A DNA stretch of 64,000 bases from Liolophura sinensis (GCF_032854445.1 NC_088297.1:2543991-2607990); one strand, 5' to 3'; shown: positions 1-11,261, counted from the stretch's first letter. Notes: generated by a model not told the origin, from the letters alone. Made by a program: numbers and translations.

Positions 1-4
1 TCAG

Positions 5-29
5 CTTTACCAGAGGGTACTGAAAACAG
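5..29 (+). CDS. Copy A short juxtamembrane exon
   Basis: A 25-base exon preceded by TCAG at 1-4 and followed by donor GTACTT. It reads (A)LPEGTEN in phase 1 in, phase 2 out, and is identical to copy B exon 11908-11932. Confidence 0.75.
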
Positions 30-684
30 GTACTTACATTCCACTATTTCTCTACTGGTTATTTCACATGTAGTATCACTACACGACAAACCCTGAATCT
101 ATCTGCAAGAGTGCAGAGATTGTCAGTGAGCACTTAACACAGAAATAGTGTGCCATGGTAACGTAATTGTTCGGAGACGGTGCAAATCTTCTTTTTTACA
201 TATAGGAGCTTTCAGAGTTTGAGGTTATTAAACCATGCGAATGAAAAATGAGGTCAGGTTTTCCTGTTCTCACTTAATGTTTCACTGAGTCTTTCATAAG
301 ATAAAATACGAAAAAGACGTATGCAGTGATCTGTTTTTTTCTTAATTAAATATTTTTAATGCAGCATAGAGAAACACAATTGTTTTATTCCTGATCAGAG
401 TTCTCTTTATCTGATACAACGTAATAACCAGTAGAGATAAAAACCCCCGCTAATTTCCGCCTATAGGATTTGCTTTTTGTATCTTCTTCCGAATGGCCGG
501 TATTACAGAAATATAGAGCACAATTTAAAAGATACGATGGGAAAAATAAACGTTCGTAATTTGCAGTTACTTAGCTTCAGGATAAACTAAGCTTTAATAA
601 AAAGGGAAAAGTGAGAGCCTTTGAGGAAGTAACCACATAATTACTAACAGTGACTAAACTTATCTTACTAAATTGCTATTCTAG

Positions 685-773
685 GCAGATGTCACAGGCA
701 GGAGACCTTATCGGAGAAATGCGGACGATACCGAGACCAGCCGATACTCACCATGACCCTGCTGTCAATATCG
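685..773 (+). CDS. Copy A cytoplasmic exon 2
   Basis: An 89-base exon, acceptor CTAG at 681-684 and donor GGTAAA at 773. It encodes a Pro/Arg/His-rich stretch beginning QMSQAGDL. It differs from copy B at only a few bases. Confidence 0.75.
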
Positions 774-1044
774 GTAAATATCGATAAAAACCAGATGTTA
801 TTTTTATTGGCTAATTACCTGAAATAAAACAGATATGGTAAAGGCGTTAAGTTAAACAATTGACGTTTAAAAAATGTTAAGCTTGCCACAGGTTAAGCTG
901 ACAAGTTCAAATCTGGAATTTGGATAACAAAAACTGTATATAGTATTCACTCAACTATTTGAGTGTTTATTTCTTTTCGGAGACTGGAGAAGAATTGAAA
1001 CCACTATAAGCTACGTACGCTTCTTAACTGCTTCCAATAACGTA

Positions 1045-1235
1045 TGCAGTGACTGTGAGTTCAAATCCAGTTCATGTTGGCTCCCTCTTCGGTCGTATAC
1101 GGGATTGCACGGCGGTAACCCGTGGAAGGTCGTGGGTTTTTTGCTGGGATGCCTTCGGTTTCCTCCAACCGCTGTCGTCATTAAGTGACATATTTTTGAG
1201 TACGAAGTATAACTTCAATCAAATCAACCAAACTC
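1045..1235 (+). repeat. SINE-A, old 5'-truncated copy
   Basis: Starts at the tRNA B-box-like 'gtgagttcaaatccag' and runs through diverged body sequence to a degenerate (AAT)-rich tail in the last receptor intron. It is shared with the right duplicate, so it predates the duplication. Confidence 0.7.
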
Positions 1236-1306
1236 ATATATTACATCAAATATCTACAAGCAGTTGGCTTCTGTATATTAGCAGGTATATATCTGTGTAA
1301 TTACAG

Positions 1307-1488
1307 ATCACAATTACGAGTCGCTCGCTCACAACATCGCCAGAAACCCAGGATCACGTGACGTGAACTATGAGTCCATGACGTGACCCACTAGGTCTGG
1401 TGACAACACGTACGAGAACACTGAAAGTGCTGAGTCCAATGCGGAGGCGGCACGGAGTGAGGACCGAGCAAACTACCAGAACGTCTAA
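1307..1488 (+). CDS. Copy A terminal cytoplasmic exon, interrupted by TGA
   Basis: Acceptor TTACAG ends at 1306. The reading HNYESLAHN...DVNYESMT is followed by TGA at 1384-1386. The homologous reading frame continues afterwards with TYENTESAES and NYQNV to TAA at 1486-1488, as in copy B. Only the part up to 1386 would be translated. Confidence 0.75.
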
Positions 1489-2045
1489 GCTCATCTATAT
1501 TTATTTATTTTTTAACATCAAATGCGTCATATACACCTAGGGTTCCGGATAGCTGACAGCCTAGCGGTGTTAATTGGTTCTCTACCAGAACCAAAGTGAA
1601 CTATATGTTTACTCCTCCTCTGTCCCCCAATCTGTCCATCTGTCCGTCACTAAACTCTTTTCCGGACTTTTTGTGAATCGTTTTGTAATGTGCATTATAT
1701 TTCATGGAAATTTGGTAAATGTCTTCACCATGGGGAGTTACAGATTGGTCGCTTTTGTACATGTATATATGTGGTACACAAGTTTTTGATGTTGGTTTTT
1801 TTCGTTTCATCCTAGTTTTGCTTTACTTCTGTGAACTGCATACTTATGTATGACATTGGTTGTGTATCAAACGGTTTACTCAGATGTTTACAAGTTCCGC
1901 ATTAAATTGTTTGTTGCTATTTTGGGAGCTTCTAACCAATATTGGACGTGTATTACGGAAAGAATCCTTCTAGAAATGATGGAGAAAAGCCTATTTTATA
2001 TTTCCTTTGATGTGACCTGTATGCACTGTTCAATGTTTTCGTGTG

Positions 2046-2051
2046 AATAAA
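2046..2051 (+). promoter_or_regulatory. Candidate poly(A) signal of copy A
   Basis: AATAAA about 560 bases after the last coding base, followed by a TG/T-rich stretch (tggtatcttgttgg). The same hexamer is conserved in copy B at 13945-13950. Confidence 0.5.
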
Positions 2052-2141
2052 ATTACACTGGTATCTTGTTGGTCTCGATATATATACAGATAGCGTACTT
2101 TCTGGTGGGGGCATTAGGAATTGTCACCTCGAGAGAAGTGA

Positions 2142-2425
2142 GTGAGTGAGTGAGTGAGTATTAGGGGTTTAACGTCGTATTTCACAATTTTTAGTCATAT
2201 GACGACGAGTCATAAGAGTGCATATTATGTGCCTCCTTGTTGCAAGACGGATTTCCATCGTTCTTTTATCTAGCGCTTCTTCACTGAGGCGCCTTACCGG
2301 AGACAAGTAAGCCACCCCGCCCGAACCATTATACTGATACGGGTCAAACAGTCGTTGCACTATCTCCTTAATGCTAAACGCCAAGCGAGGAAGCTACAAC
2401 CTCCACGAAGCGGACGTTCTACCAG
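2142..2425 (-). repeat. SINE-B, full copy with target-site duplication
   Basis: tRNA-derived SINE in reverse orientation. On the minus strand it starts with a tRNA-like head whose A-box-like and B-box-like parts are clearer in the copies at 47215 and 52431, and it ends in an (ACTC)n tail, seen here as gtgagtgagtgag. It is flanked by a 14-bp direct repeat ctcgagagaagtga at 2128-2141 and 2426-2439, the signature of retroposition. Confidence 0.85.
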
Positions 2426-3884
2426 CTCGAGAGAAGTGAAACCCGAGTTCAATATCACTTGTCGATATTTCCTTATACCGAAAAAACAGTACCTTTTCGA
2501 GTTTAAATACTTTAAATGGCCAAATTCGGACGGAGATAACGGAGTTATAACCACCGTTTGCTTGTTTACAAACTAGCAGACGCAAGAGAGCTCTCAAAGG
2601 GAGATAACTGCTGTGAAATAACGCACGTGGTCGTTTGATATTAGCACGAGATCGTTGGACATTGTCTCATCAACGAGATCGTTGGATATTGCCTACCAAA
2701 GTGGGATAATACTTTGCGAGCGTGACGCTGCATTCCTTGGGCGCGTGATCGCTGTACATTGTGTTTTGCGGAATACCATGTGACTGTCTCTGGACCAATG
2801 GAAACGGAGAATAACCCTAGGAGGTATAATAATAATAATTTTTTGATTTGTCATTTTGTGATAAGCCATTTGTACCGATTTGTACATGCTTAAGTGCAAT
2901 TTCAGTTCCTTATTTGCAATACTGTTTGTTTACATCTTAACAAGGGAATTCCACACTTATCATTTTGTTCCTCAGCATTGGTCGTCAGGTTGTATTTTTG
3001 CTATTTAAACACGTTTCTCAAAATGGATAGTTGTAGAGTACTGCCCGAGCACGCGGATTGGCCATCACGGGGAACTCGTACATTGTTCTGTAACAATTGC
3101 CGGGATGATTTTATTCAGAACATCTCAGTTTAGAACGACTTGTGTAGAAAACACTAACATGTTCTGGCTTTTCATTTATTCCATTTGTTAGCTGTAATTT
3201 TCCGTTTTTCAAAAACTCCTTGATATGTGTGCATAGCCGATCTTTGGTTCAGGGTTAAACTGGCTGGTCTTCTTTTTTCACTCATTTTCCATTCTTTCTG
3301 TCAGTCGACAAGAAGAGTGCACACAGGTGTCCTCTGCGACCAGAAATGGTTAAATAAAATTAGACCTTAAAAAAACGTGGGAAAGTTCGTCAGTAAATGA
3401 CTGAAGATCGGTGGTTTACACCAGGTACTTCGATTTCATCCACCCATACAATTACCCAAGACAAAAATGAAAACATCTTGAGAATAGGTAAATTATCTTA
3501 CCAGAAATGGAGAAATAAAGACTTGTGTTAGCTGAAAATGGATATTTTTACGTGTCCAGATGTCTGACATAGCTTGTAAGGCTCAGTCCTGCAGCTTATA
3601 CGTTATGAAGATAATGTTGACTATAGAGGTTTTATTTCTAACAAGTATAGGTCTAATAACACACTCTGATGTACATGTAGACATGTGCGTTTTAACACAG
3701 AGCTAAGCTATCCCAGTTTTACCATGTACCTATTATACATATTGTGCAGAGCGACACACATCATGATTTCCAAAGAATACATCAACGTAGAGATAGTTTC
3801 ACCCAATGACCTACCCACTGTGTATAAACCAGACCGAAGGCTATGCTTACGTACATGTATACAACCTGGGCAGGGAAGTTAGCT

Positions 3885-4183
3885 CAGAGGTAAAGCTGAT
3901 CATGGCGGGCTGGTGCCAGAGCTGGACACGTCTCTGTGTAGGTGCGTTCTATCCTTGTCATCTACTGTGTGCCGTACGGTAGGTGTTATCCTCGATAGGG
4001 CTGTCTGGTGCCGGGGCTGGATACGTCTCTGTGTCGTTGAGTTCTAGCCTTGTCCTCTACTGTGTGTTGGACAGGAGTTGTTATCCCCAGTACGACGGGC
4101 TAGTGCCGAGGATGGACACGTCTGAGTGTCGGTGGATTCTAGCCTTGTCTGCCTGCACTTGAGGAGAGTTCCTACCCTCGGTA
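3885..4183 (+). repeat. Three diverged ~95-bp tandem units
   Basis: Three successive units share 'ctggtgcc..ggctgga.acgtctctgtgt' and 'tctagccttgtc', diverged by roughly a fifth. The array starts just after 'ttagctcagaggtaaagc', which resembles a tRNA A-box, at the very end of the duplicated block. Confidence 0.7.
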
Positions 4184-5590
4184 TGTCGGACTGTTAAGCG
4201 TGGGACCATGCCAAGTCTGGGAAGAACAAAGAGACGTAACAAACAGCTGGTCGCAGACTAAAGTGCTCGGTTTTTCCAAAGTACATTAAATGTTTGGCCA
4301 GACTTAAACTCTAGTATTGATCTTGGCCTAGTACACAATCAGCGGCACTTTAGTTCAGACTAAATTTAGTACCGGTCTTAACTGTTAATACACTTTTAAG
4401 CAACTGAGCCAAACTGGCAAAATGGAGCAGGTGACTGACTGCCGTTAAATTGGGTCTCATTTAAAGGCTTTCAACGCTCTTTGTGGTCCAAAGTTTATAA
4501 TCTTGGTAGTAGAAGACCTGAGTGCAAAGTCTCAGAAGTTAATTGATGTATATTCGTGGAAATGCTGTACACTAAAAAGTAATAGGTTTAGTTGGTGTAA
4601 GGTTAGAATAAGGCTAACTCTCGTCTTAAAACGTTGAAAAATGTTCTTCTGATGATAAGAAAGTTTTCTTTTCACTTTATAAGAACATATATAATTTCGG
4701 TTAGGCTAAATTCTCTTTCCTTCACCCCATGACTATTTTTTTTTTTTTTTTACAAAATACGATAACATAACACTAGAGCGTTGTAACCGTATGGTTCTCT
4801 CTATTACGTCCACCGTTAAGAAAGTGGACATCTTCCATGTACAGTGGTCAATGTACATTTCTTTCTCAATCGGACTAAATCATCTTAAAGTGAGAATTCC
4901 ATGAATAGCACTTCTAGGCTATTTGATGCCATTTAGGGTGAAGTTCAGACCTACCGGGGAGTAGCCCATTTCTGACACTCTAAACATTCATAAGTCATAA
5001 GCACATCAGTAGTAAGCTCGCATGGTTTGGGCAGAAGTATGTTGATAGCTTTGGCTTTTTTTTTGGTATATGGGCTTTGTGCAAGACCTCATGGGCGCAA
5101 ATGGGCGATGGGTAGCAATAGTTGGTAATACATATCCAAAAATCAAATTAATAACAAAATCAAGGTGTTCAAAAAATCTTTGTTTTAAATATTAAACCTG
5201 ACTAATTTGTCAATGACATCTAACTGAGCTGGAGTAAAACTGTGTATTTATCTACTTTCATATCACCTTTTCCTTTTTATACTGATCTACAGACTCACAT
5301 CACTTACGTACTTATTACTTCTATTACGACATTAGATGTCTTTAACATCTAACAACTTTTTGTGAGGTGAGGGGCCTAACCACTGATTTTACGGTCAGTA
5401 TTTCCCAGCACAGAATCCACACACTGGCATACATTTAACTACATGCATATTCAACAGTCTAAAAAAATTTTAAGTTCAACTGTTTTTATGCACACCTCTA
5501 GCTTGTCCAATTGAAGAAAGTTGTCATATTTTGTAACTTTCCTTTCCAGATGATACAATTAACCTTATGTTTAAACAGTACTGTGTTCAG
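4184..5590. other. Spacer between receptor copies, no gene seen
   Basis: AT-rich sequence with a poly(T) run near 4738-4751. I looked here for a start codon and signal-peptide exon for copy B and found none with convincing splice sites, so the 5' end of that gene is unresolved. Confidence 0.6.
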
Positions 5591-5899
5591 TTACCGTGGA
5601 CATGGCGTTGGCTGAGAGGGTCGTGGAGGGGTTTGAGGGAGGGACAGTGGTCCTGCCCTGTACAGTCATTATACAGGGGAATCTGCAGTGGAGTATTGGT
5701 AATACTCCCCTCCTAGTCAGAAGCGATGGTCAAGTCTTCAAAGCAAACACCAGCTGGAACGATGCGATCAGCCTTGTGGGGAGCAGCAATAACCTGAGCA
5801 TCAGCTCCCTCAGTCGTCAGAGAGATGACGGCAGGACGTTCACGTGTGCGGATGCAGGACCTGGAGGAGATCAGCAGGAGACAACTGTCAGGGTGTTAG
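5591..5899 (+). CDS. Copy B Ig domain 1 exon
   Basis: 309 bases, phase 1 at both ends, acceptor GTTCAG and donor GTAGGT. A V-type-like Ig fold is readable: first Cys in VVLPCTV, Trp in LQWSIG, and second Cys in DDGRTFTCAD. The exon is intact. Its last ~24 bases and donor site seed the minisatellite that follows directly. Confidence 0.85.
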
Positions 5900-6770
5900 G
5901 TAGGTACGTGTACATGTAGAACAGCAGACAACTGTCAGGGTGTTAGGTAAGTAACTCTACATGTAGAACAGAAGACAACTGTCAGGGTGTTATGTAAGTA
6001 CCTGTACATGTAGAACAGCAGACAACTGTCAGGGTGTTAGGTAAGTACCTGTACATGTAGAACAGCAGACAACTGTCAGGGTGTTAGGTAAGTACCTGTA
6101 CATGTAGAACAGGAGACAACTGTCAGGGTGTTATGTAAGTACCTGTACATGTAGAACAGAAGGCAACTGTCAGGGTGTTATGTAAGTACTTGTACATGTA
6201 GAACAGGAGACAACTGTCAGAGTGTTAAGTAAGTACCTGTACATGTAGAACGGAAGACAACTGTCAGGGTGTTATGTAAGTACCTGTACATGTAGGAGAG
6301 GATACAACTGTCAGGGTGTTATGTAAGTACCTGTACATGGAGAACAGCAGACAACTGTCAGGGTGTTAGGTAAGTACCTGTACATGTAGAACAGAAGGCA
6401 ACTGTCAGGGTGTTATGTAAGTACTTGTACATGTAGAACAGGAGACAGCTGCCAGGGTGTTAGGTAAGTACCTGTACACGTGGAACAGGAGATAACTGTC
6501 AGGGTGTTATGTAAGTACCTGTACATGTAGAACAGAAGGCAACTGTCAGGATGTTATGTAAGTACTTGTACATGTAGAACAGGAGACAGCTGTCAGGGTG
6601 TTAGGTAAGTACCTGTACACGTGGAACAGGAGACAACTCTCAGGGTGTTATGTAAGTACCTGTACATGTAGAACGGAAGACAACTGTCAGGGTGTTAGGT
6701 AAGTACCTGTACATGTAGAACAGAACTTAACTCCCAGGGTGTTAGGTAAGTGCCTGTACATGTAGAACAG
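5876..6770 (+). repeat. 47-bp minisatellite amplifying an exon end and 5' splice site
   Basis: Nineteen units of 47 bases. The first unit is the 3' end of Ig exon 1 with its donor (GTTAG/GTAGGT). Later units carry GTTAG/GTAAGT or GTTAT/GTAAGT, several of them better matches to the donor consensus than the genuine site. The period is not a multiple of three. A partial twentieth unit follows. Confidence 0.95.
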
Positions 6771-6829
6771 GAAACAACGGTCAAGCACATGTGGTCCAAT
6801 ATATGTGGCACTGTGACACGTGATTTAAT

Positions 6830-6975
6830 GATTTATTCTTTGATTGGTGTAATACGCCGTACTCAAAGATATTTCACTTATTCGACAGCGGCTAGCATTA
6901 TGGTGGGAAAAACCAGGCAGAGCCCAGAGGAAACTCTCAACTATCCGCGGATTGCTGCTAGACCTTCCCACATAT
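6830..6975 (-). repeat. SINE-A, partial, reverse
   Basis: Reads 'tttgattggtgtaatacgcc' then the tail-proximal body up to the 'gctagaccttcccac' segment; the tRNA-like head is missing. Diverged, intronic. Confidence 0.7.
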
Positions 6976-7189
6976 GCCCTACACCTGATTGAATATGGGT
7001 ATACAATTTTTGTAGCCAACAGATTTGTATCGTTCACGCCGAGTATGAAAGGCTCATCCCATTTGCGGCAGCCGCGCAAAGCCCCCTGGAGTGGGTTCAA
7101 ATTACTCCAGATTGCGTCACTAAATGTTGAATTTTAAATCCCCAGCTTTTGTTTTTCCCAAAAGATACCTTGGGATATGCTGATTATAA

Positions 7190-7725
7190 AATGCTAATTC
7201 TTAAGTTGCAACTCAACGTACAATTTCCAGTAAAAACGAGTCAAAAGTTAATAAATTTATTTGTTCTAAATTTCCCCAATAAAATGGTATCGGTCACGGT
7301 TGAGTACATTATCGAATGCTATTTTAAAGGTTCTTACGGCCAAAAAAACGATTCTTATTTTCTTAGCTGATGTACTAAACCAAATGAGAAACGTCTGATT
7401 AACGCTAATTAGGACATCTGTCGGTGATGTAGCGTACAATGATGATTTTTTAAACAAATTATATCTAAAGCTAAACATGTGGGCGCATTGATAAAACAAA
7501 CAGTAAATTCTTATCCCCCCAACTACATGTATAAATCTATTTAAGAACGGGTCAAATATTTACATCTCAAATGACCTCAATACGAGTGGAAAGGTCAAGG
7601 TTGAGTACAAGGATGAAACTTTTTTCACAGGTTCTTTATAACAAACAAAAGCGCATTCTTGAACACATCAAGCCATTCAAAAAACGGCTTAATTAACGCT
7701 AATCCGGCTTTTTTTTAACAAAAAT
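7190..7725 (+). repeat. Two diverged ~320-bp local duplicates
   Basis: Blocks near 7270-7420 and 7590-7720 share, in order, 'gtca.ggttgagtaca', 'ggttctt', 'gattctt/gcattctt' and 'taattaacgctaat' at a spacing of about 320 bases. No coding content was recognised. Confidence 0.45.
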
Positions 7726-7769
7726 TAATTTGACATATGCTGATAATGATATGCGAAGGTCACGGAATG

Positions 7770-7860
7770 CAGAGGTCAAGGTACATCAGCTCTTTACGGG
7801 ATAAAGCTGTACAGAGGTCAGCTGTTGGTGAATACACGTGTGACAGCAACGGGTCGGAAA
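7770..7860 (+). pseudogene. Remnant of an Ig exon C-terminal half
   Basis: Reads ...ISSLRD..VQRSAVGEYTCDSNG, matching the end of an Ig fold (G-x-Y-x-C) but without a first Cys, Trp or clear splice sites. It lies just before Ig2, so it is probably a relic of a lost domain. Confidence 0.45.
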
Positions 7861-7965
7861 TTGACAAAATTAAACGTTTTACTATTTGTCGTGCCTTAAC
7901 TGTGTTTGACAAAATACCAAATGAGAAGAAAATGCTAACCTATATATCAACTGTCAATATTGTAG

Positions 7966-8235
7966 CTCCATCGGATGTGGAAGTGACTTTTGACCAACGT
8001 TCTCATCAGTTAACCTGTACAGCTGAGGGTTATCCTAACATGCACACCTTCAGCCCGTGGGAACATCGCCTGGGCGGGATACTCATACGGAGACTGGGGA
8101 ATGAGACACTTGGCACTTCTGTAAACTACGTTCTGCCTTAGAACCTGACATACACAGAGACGGGAGATTACGTGTGTTCAGTGACAAACGGCATTAAGTC
8201 TTCACAATCAGGGCTGATCTATGTGGTTCCTCTCA
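7966..8235 (+). pseudogene. Copy B Ig domain 2 exon with in-frame stop
   Basis: 270 bases, phase 1-1, acceptor TTGTAG and donor AGTAAG. Ig features are visible: first Cys in QLTCTAEGYP, Trp in FSPWEH, and TYTETGDYVCSVTNG with the second Cys. A TAG at 8139-8141 interrupts the frame between the two halves; everything else in the exon is open. Confidence 0.75.
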
Positions 8236-9221
8236 GTAAGTTTTAATATTATTTTGTAAGATAAAGCTGTGGATTGAAATTTTTATGTAACCAACCTTAG
8301 CATTATCTGCTCTCTCCATTTGCTCTACACTGACAAGCTCCTGAGATCATTTGTCAGATAGGGTCTGTCATATCTGACAGAAAACCTGTTTGCACAATAA
8401 ACAAAGGTGTTCCACATGCAATTGGCTACTGACGTCACACAGATGACGTGATGACGTCACACAGGCGATATGTACATGTATCTTGATGGCCTTACACTGA
8501 TAACATGATGCTGTCATACGGCCTAACATAATGACATTACATAAACTAGTACGCCAAGCAAAGTGGACCATCACTTTCAATACCCAGTTTTATTAAGATT
8601 TGTAGCGCTGTCTGCTCAAGACACAATGTATACTGTCAGTATATTAAAGGATAGATAAAACTCTTTGGTTTCATTTCTCAATGTGCAGATTATCAAATGT
8701 AATAACATATAACAGCACAATTTTTTATCTTTCACTTTGGGGGAGTGGGGAGGGAAAAATATTTTCAAAGCACAGTTTTCTTAATGCCCCAGCTGTCAGT
8801 CCGGAAATTAAGCAGCTTGCAGTGCTGACGTTAACGATGATCCCTGTTTAAAAATAACTATGTGGATGACAGACCGAGCCGGAATCGGGGCAGGGCTAAC
8901 GTTATCGACAGAATTCACCGGGGTTGGGGCACTTCGGGGGTGTACACCGAGTTCCAAGCAAGATGACATAATCTTTTTTGAAAAAATCCGACCGTTGACA
9001 TCACGAGCTGGCCATTGAAGTTTCCTAATGATTAAGTAACATCTGTAACGATTTGCTACTATTGTAGTAAAAATGCCAGTTCATCTACAAGCCGTGCAGC
9101 AACAACAACAATGTGTTCGATACAACGTTCAGTTCTCATTTCTGTTATCATCATTTTAAACTGCCCAACTGTTTGGAGTTCATTTTAAGGTACATTTTAA
9201 CGAAACAATATAAACTCAAGA
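8236..9221. other. Intron sequence, no gene seen
   Basis: Intron between Ig2 and Ig3. The only distinct feature is two TGACGTCA palindromes at 8430-8437 and 8452-8459. Confidence 0.6.
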
Positions 9222-10184
9222 CCAAAAGAAACTTTACCACTCATAAATTGAAGTTTAGCAAACGTTTTCAGTGAATTCGGTCAACTTAACCCAGTAAAAA
9301 TCAAGTGCAAATATATTCCCATTTGAGTAAAGCTACATGTAAGCCAATGCCAATCCGTTGCAACAGAAAAAGAAAAGTTTAAACCACGTGACCCGTGGAC
9401 GGGCCGAATCCACAAGGTCAAGCGGTGTATAAAACGTTAAAGCCAGTATGTCAGACATGCACAGTGTTTAAAAACCACCGTAGTGATGCCACGACTGTCT
9501 CCAGAACAACGCGAGAAGGCCCTGGGCATGATGGCTGTGAGAGCCACTCATACTAACATTGCAAGAACTTGTGGCTGTTCTCGTGTAACCGTTTTAAATC
9601 TGATGCAGCGATACAGTTAGACAGGACGGACCTCAGACAGGCCAAGATCAGGCAGACCTAGGATAATTAGTGCCCGGTACTTGCGTGTCTTGCATCTGCG
9701 CAATCGCTTCCTGACTGTGACGTCATCATCACTGAATGCGTTAGGTCATCGGCTCAGTCGGCAGACGGTGTCAAGGAGACTCCGGGATCAAGGAATCCGG
9801 GTTTATTGACCAATCAGAGGGCAGTTATTGACGGCCCAACATCGTTGTCAGAGGTTGAGGTGGGCCCAAGTTGTACAACGTTAGCTGCGACGTGATTGGC
9901 AACGGGTCGCCTTCACAGATGAGCCGCCTCTGTATGTTCAGAGCTGATGGAAGACAGCGTGTAGGCCGTAGAGGAGGCGAAAGATCGGTATAAGTTTGCA
10001 TTCAGGAAGTGGCACCTTATGGTGATAGTGGAGTGATGGTATGGGGAGGGATTTGTGGACAGGAACAGACACCACTGGTCATGATTGACGGACACTTAAC
10101 AGCTCGGCGTTACGGCGTCCAGCATCTGTTGTTTTGTGTTATTATAAATTTGGGCAATTAAACGTATGGTAAAGTTTCTTTTGG
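9222..10184 (+). mobile_element. Dead Tc1-like DNA transposon
   Basis: About 960 bases bounded by perfect 18-bp inverted repeats: ccaaaagaaactttacca at 9222-9239 and its complement at 10167-10184. From 9486 the + strand reads a Tc1-type transposase start (MPRLSPEQREKALGMM), then recognisable pieces such as LHLRNRFLT, ALGHRLSRQTVSRRLR, QRLRWAQVV, a FTDEP acidic motif, SGVMVWGGICG and MIDGHLTARRYGVQ. At least four in-frame stops and frame changes make it inactive. It is much shorter than a typical 1.3-1.6 kb Tc1, so it has internal deletions. True ends could extend slightly beyond the perfect repeats. Confidence 0.9.
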
Positions 10185-10638
10185 CCGTCCGTTTATGTAG
10201 AGTTATGCACAAGTGATATGACGATTCACTGTGCCTATGGATGACCGATCACGAGAAGTCCAAATATGGCGTCTAGTTCTATGGGCTTATGTACGTTGCC
10301 AGTGTCTAGTTATTTTACATAAGCACTGAGAGTAAAAACCTAGCTGTAGTGAATCGACCATAGGCCCTATTTCACCGGTTTCATGTGACGATCTCCTAAG
10401 TTTCATACAATCGCCACTGCACTGTTTATACACTCATTGCTGTACAGAATAGATTATGTGGAGTGACCGGAAGGTTAACTGTAATATTGTGGTCGACGGG
10501 TAGTTTCTTAAGAGTTTCTAGACTCTATGCACTACAATGTACCAATGTTAAATCTCTCTAATCGTCAACCTTCGTATTTAAATGCTCATATTATTCTCTG
10601 CTTGTTTTTTTTTTCTTGTATTTGTTTTTTCTTTTCAG

Positions 10639-10997
10639 CCCCCGCCGTCTTTCAGAATCACTCAAAGAAGGTGACGATTGGTTTGGGGACATCTGAGACA
10701 ATATTCGTGTCTTTTTACGCACGATCGTCCTCCGGTACTGTCCGGGTGATGTGGGAGATAGCCGGAGAGAGTCACACCCTACAGTCTCACCGGGAAGAGG
10801 CGGGGCAGTCAGTCTGCTGGTGCATGGTCATCTGGTCAGTCTTCTGGGGACAGTCACCATACTGACACTGACTGATGTCCGTCAGGCAGATGAGGGCAAC
10901 TATACCTTGACCGTCTCCTCTGACATCAACGGAGTAACCCACACATCAAGTACCAGTTTTTATGTTGACGTCACTGAGAAGCCATCGGCAAAGAAAG
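10639..10997 (+). pseudogene. Copy B Ig domain 3 exon with frameshift
   Basis: Acceptor CTTTTCAG, donor AAAG/GTTTTG. The first part reads FQNHSKKVTIGLGTSETIF...VRVMWEIAGE in one frame; the second part reads LLGTVTILTLTDV and DEGNYTLTVSSDINGV in another. The length of 359 bases cannot hold phase 1 at both ends, and the switch lies near 10795-10830. A one-base loss is the simplest explanation. This domain also lacks the usual Cys pair (LTLTDV..GNYTL), which is seen in some divergent Ig domains. Confidence 0.75.
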
Positions 10998-11261
10998 GTT
11001 TTGCGTTAAAGTTCGGTTAAATCAAGATGTCAAGATAGTAATTTTAAATCTGCAGAACCTTAGAGTCAACAAAGACGCCTTTGTAGTAGTTAAATGCGTC
11101 CAGACTAAATTCCAAAACAGCCTAAAACACAAGTTCCCATAGTAATATATAAGAAAAAGTAAATACATAGTCAATAAAGCTGGTAACATGTTCTAAATAA
11201 TTCCAGCGCCAATACGTCGGAAGTGGACATTGTTAATTAAACAGTTTGTTTGTCGTTGCAG

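Larger units (their letters stand above)
5..1488 (+). pseudogene. Ig-receptor copy A, cytoplasmic 3' exons only, premature stop
   Basis: Three cytoplasmic exons of a membrane receptor whose extracellular part lies left of the window: 5-29, 685-773 and 1307-1488. Each aligns with copy B exons 11,903 or so bases to the right, with identical phases (1, 2, 1). In the last exon a TGA at 1384-1386 follows the motif NYESM; copy B has TCA there. The reading frame beyond the stop is otherwise still open to TAA at 1486-1488 and includes YENT and YQNV. The product would therefore keep YESL and YESM but lose two tyrosine motifs. It is either a recent lesion or a functional short-tail form; I lean to a lesion. 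Confidence 0.7.
1..3900 (+). repeat. Segmental duplication, left copy
   Basis: This block aligns nearly base for base, introns and 3' flank included, with 11904-15807. Similarity stops at about 3900, where this copy continues into a short tandem triplication and the other into unrelated sequence. The left boundary lies outside the window, so the true unit may be longer. Confidence 0.95.
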
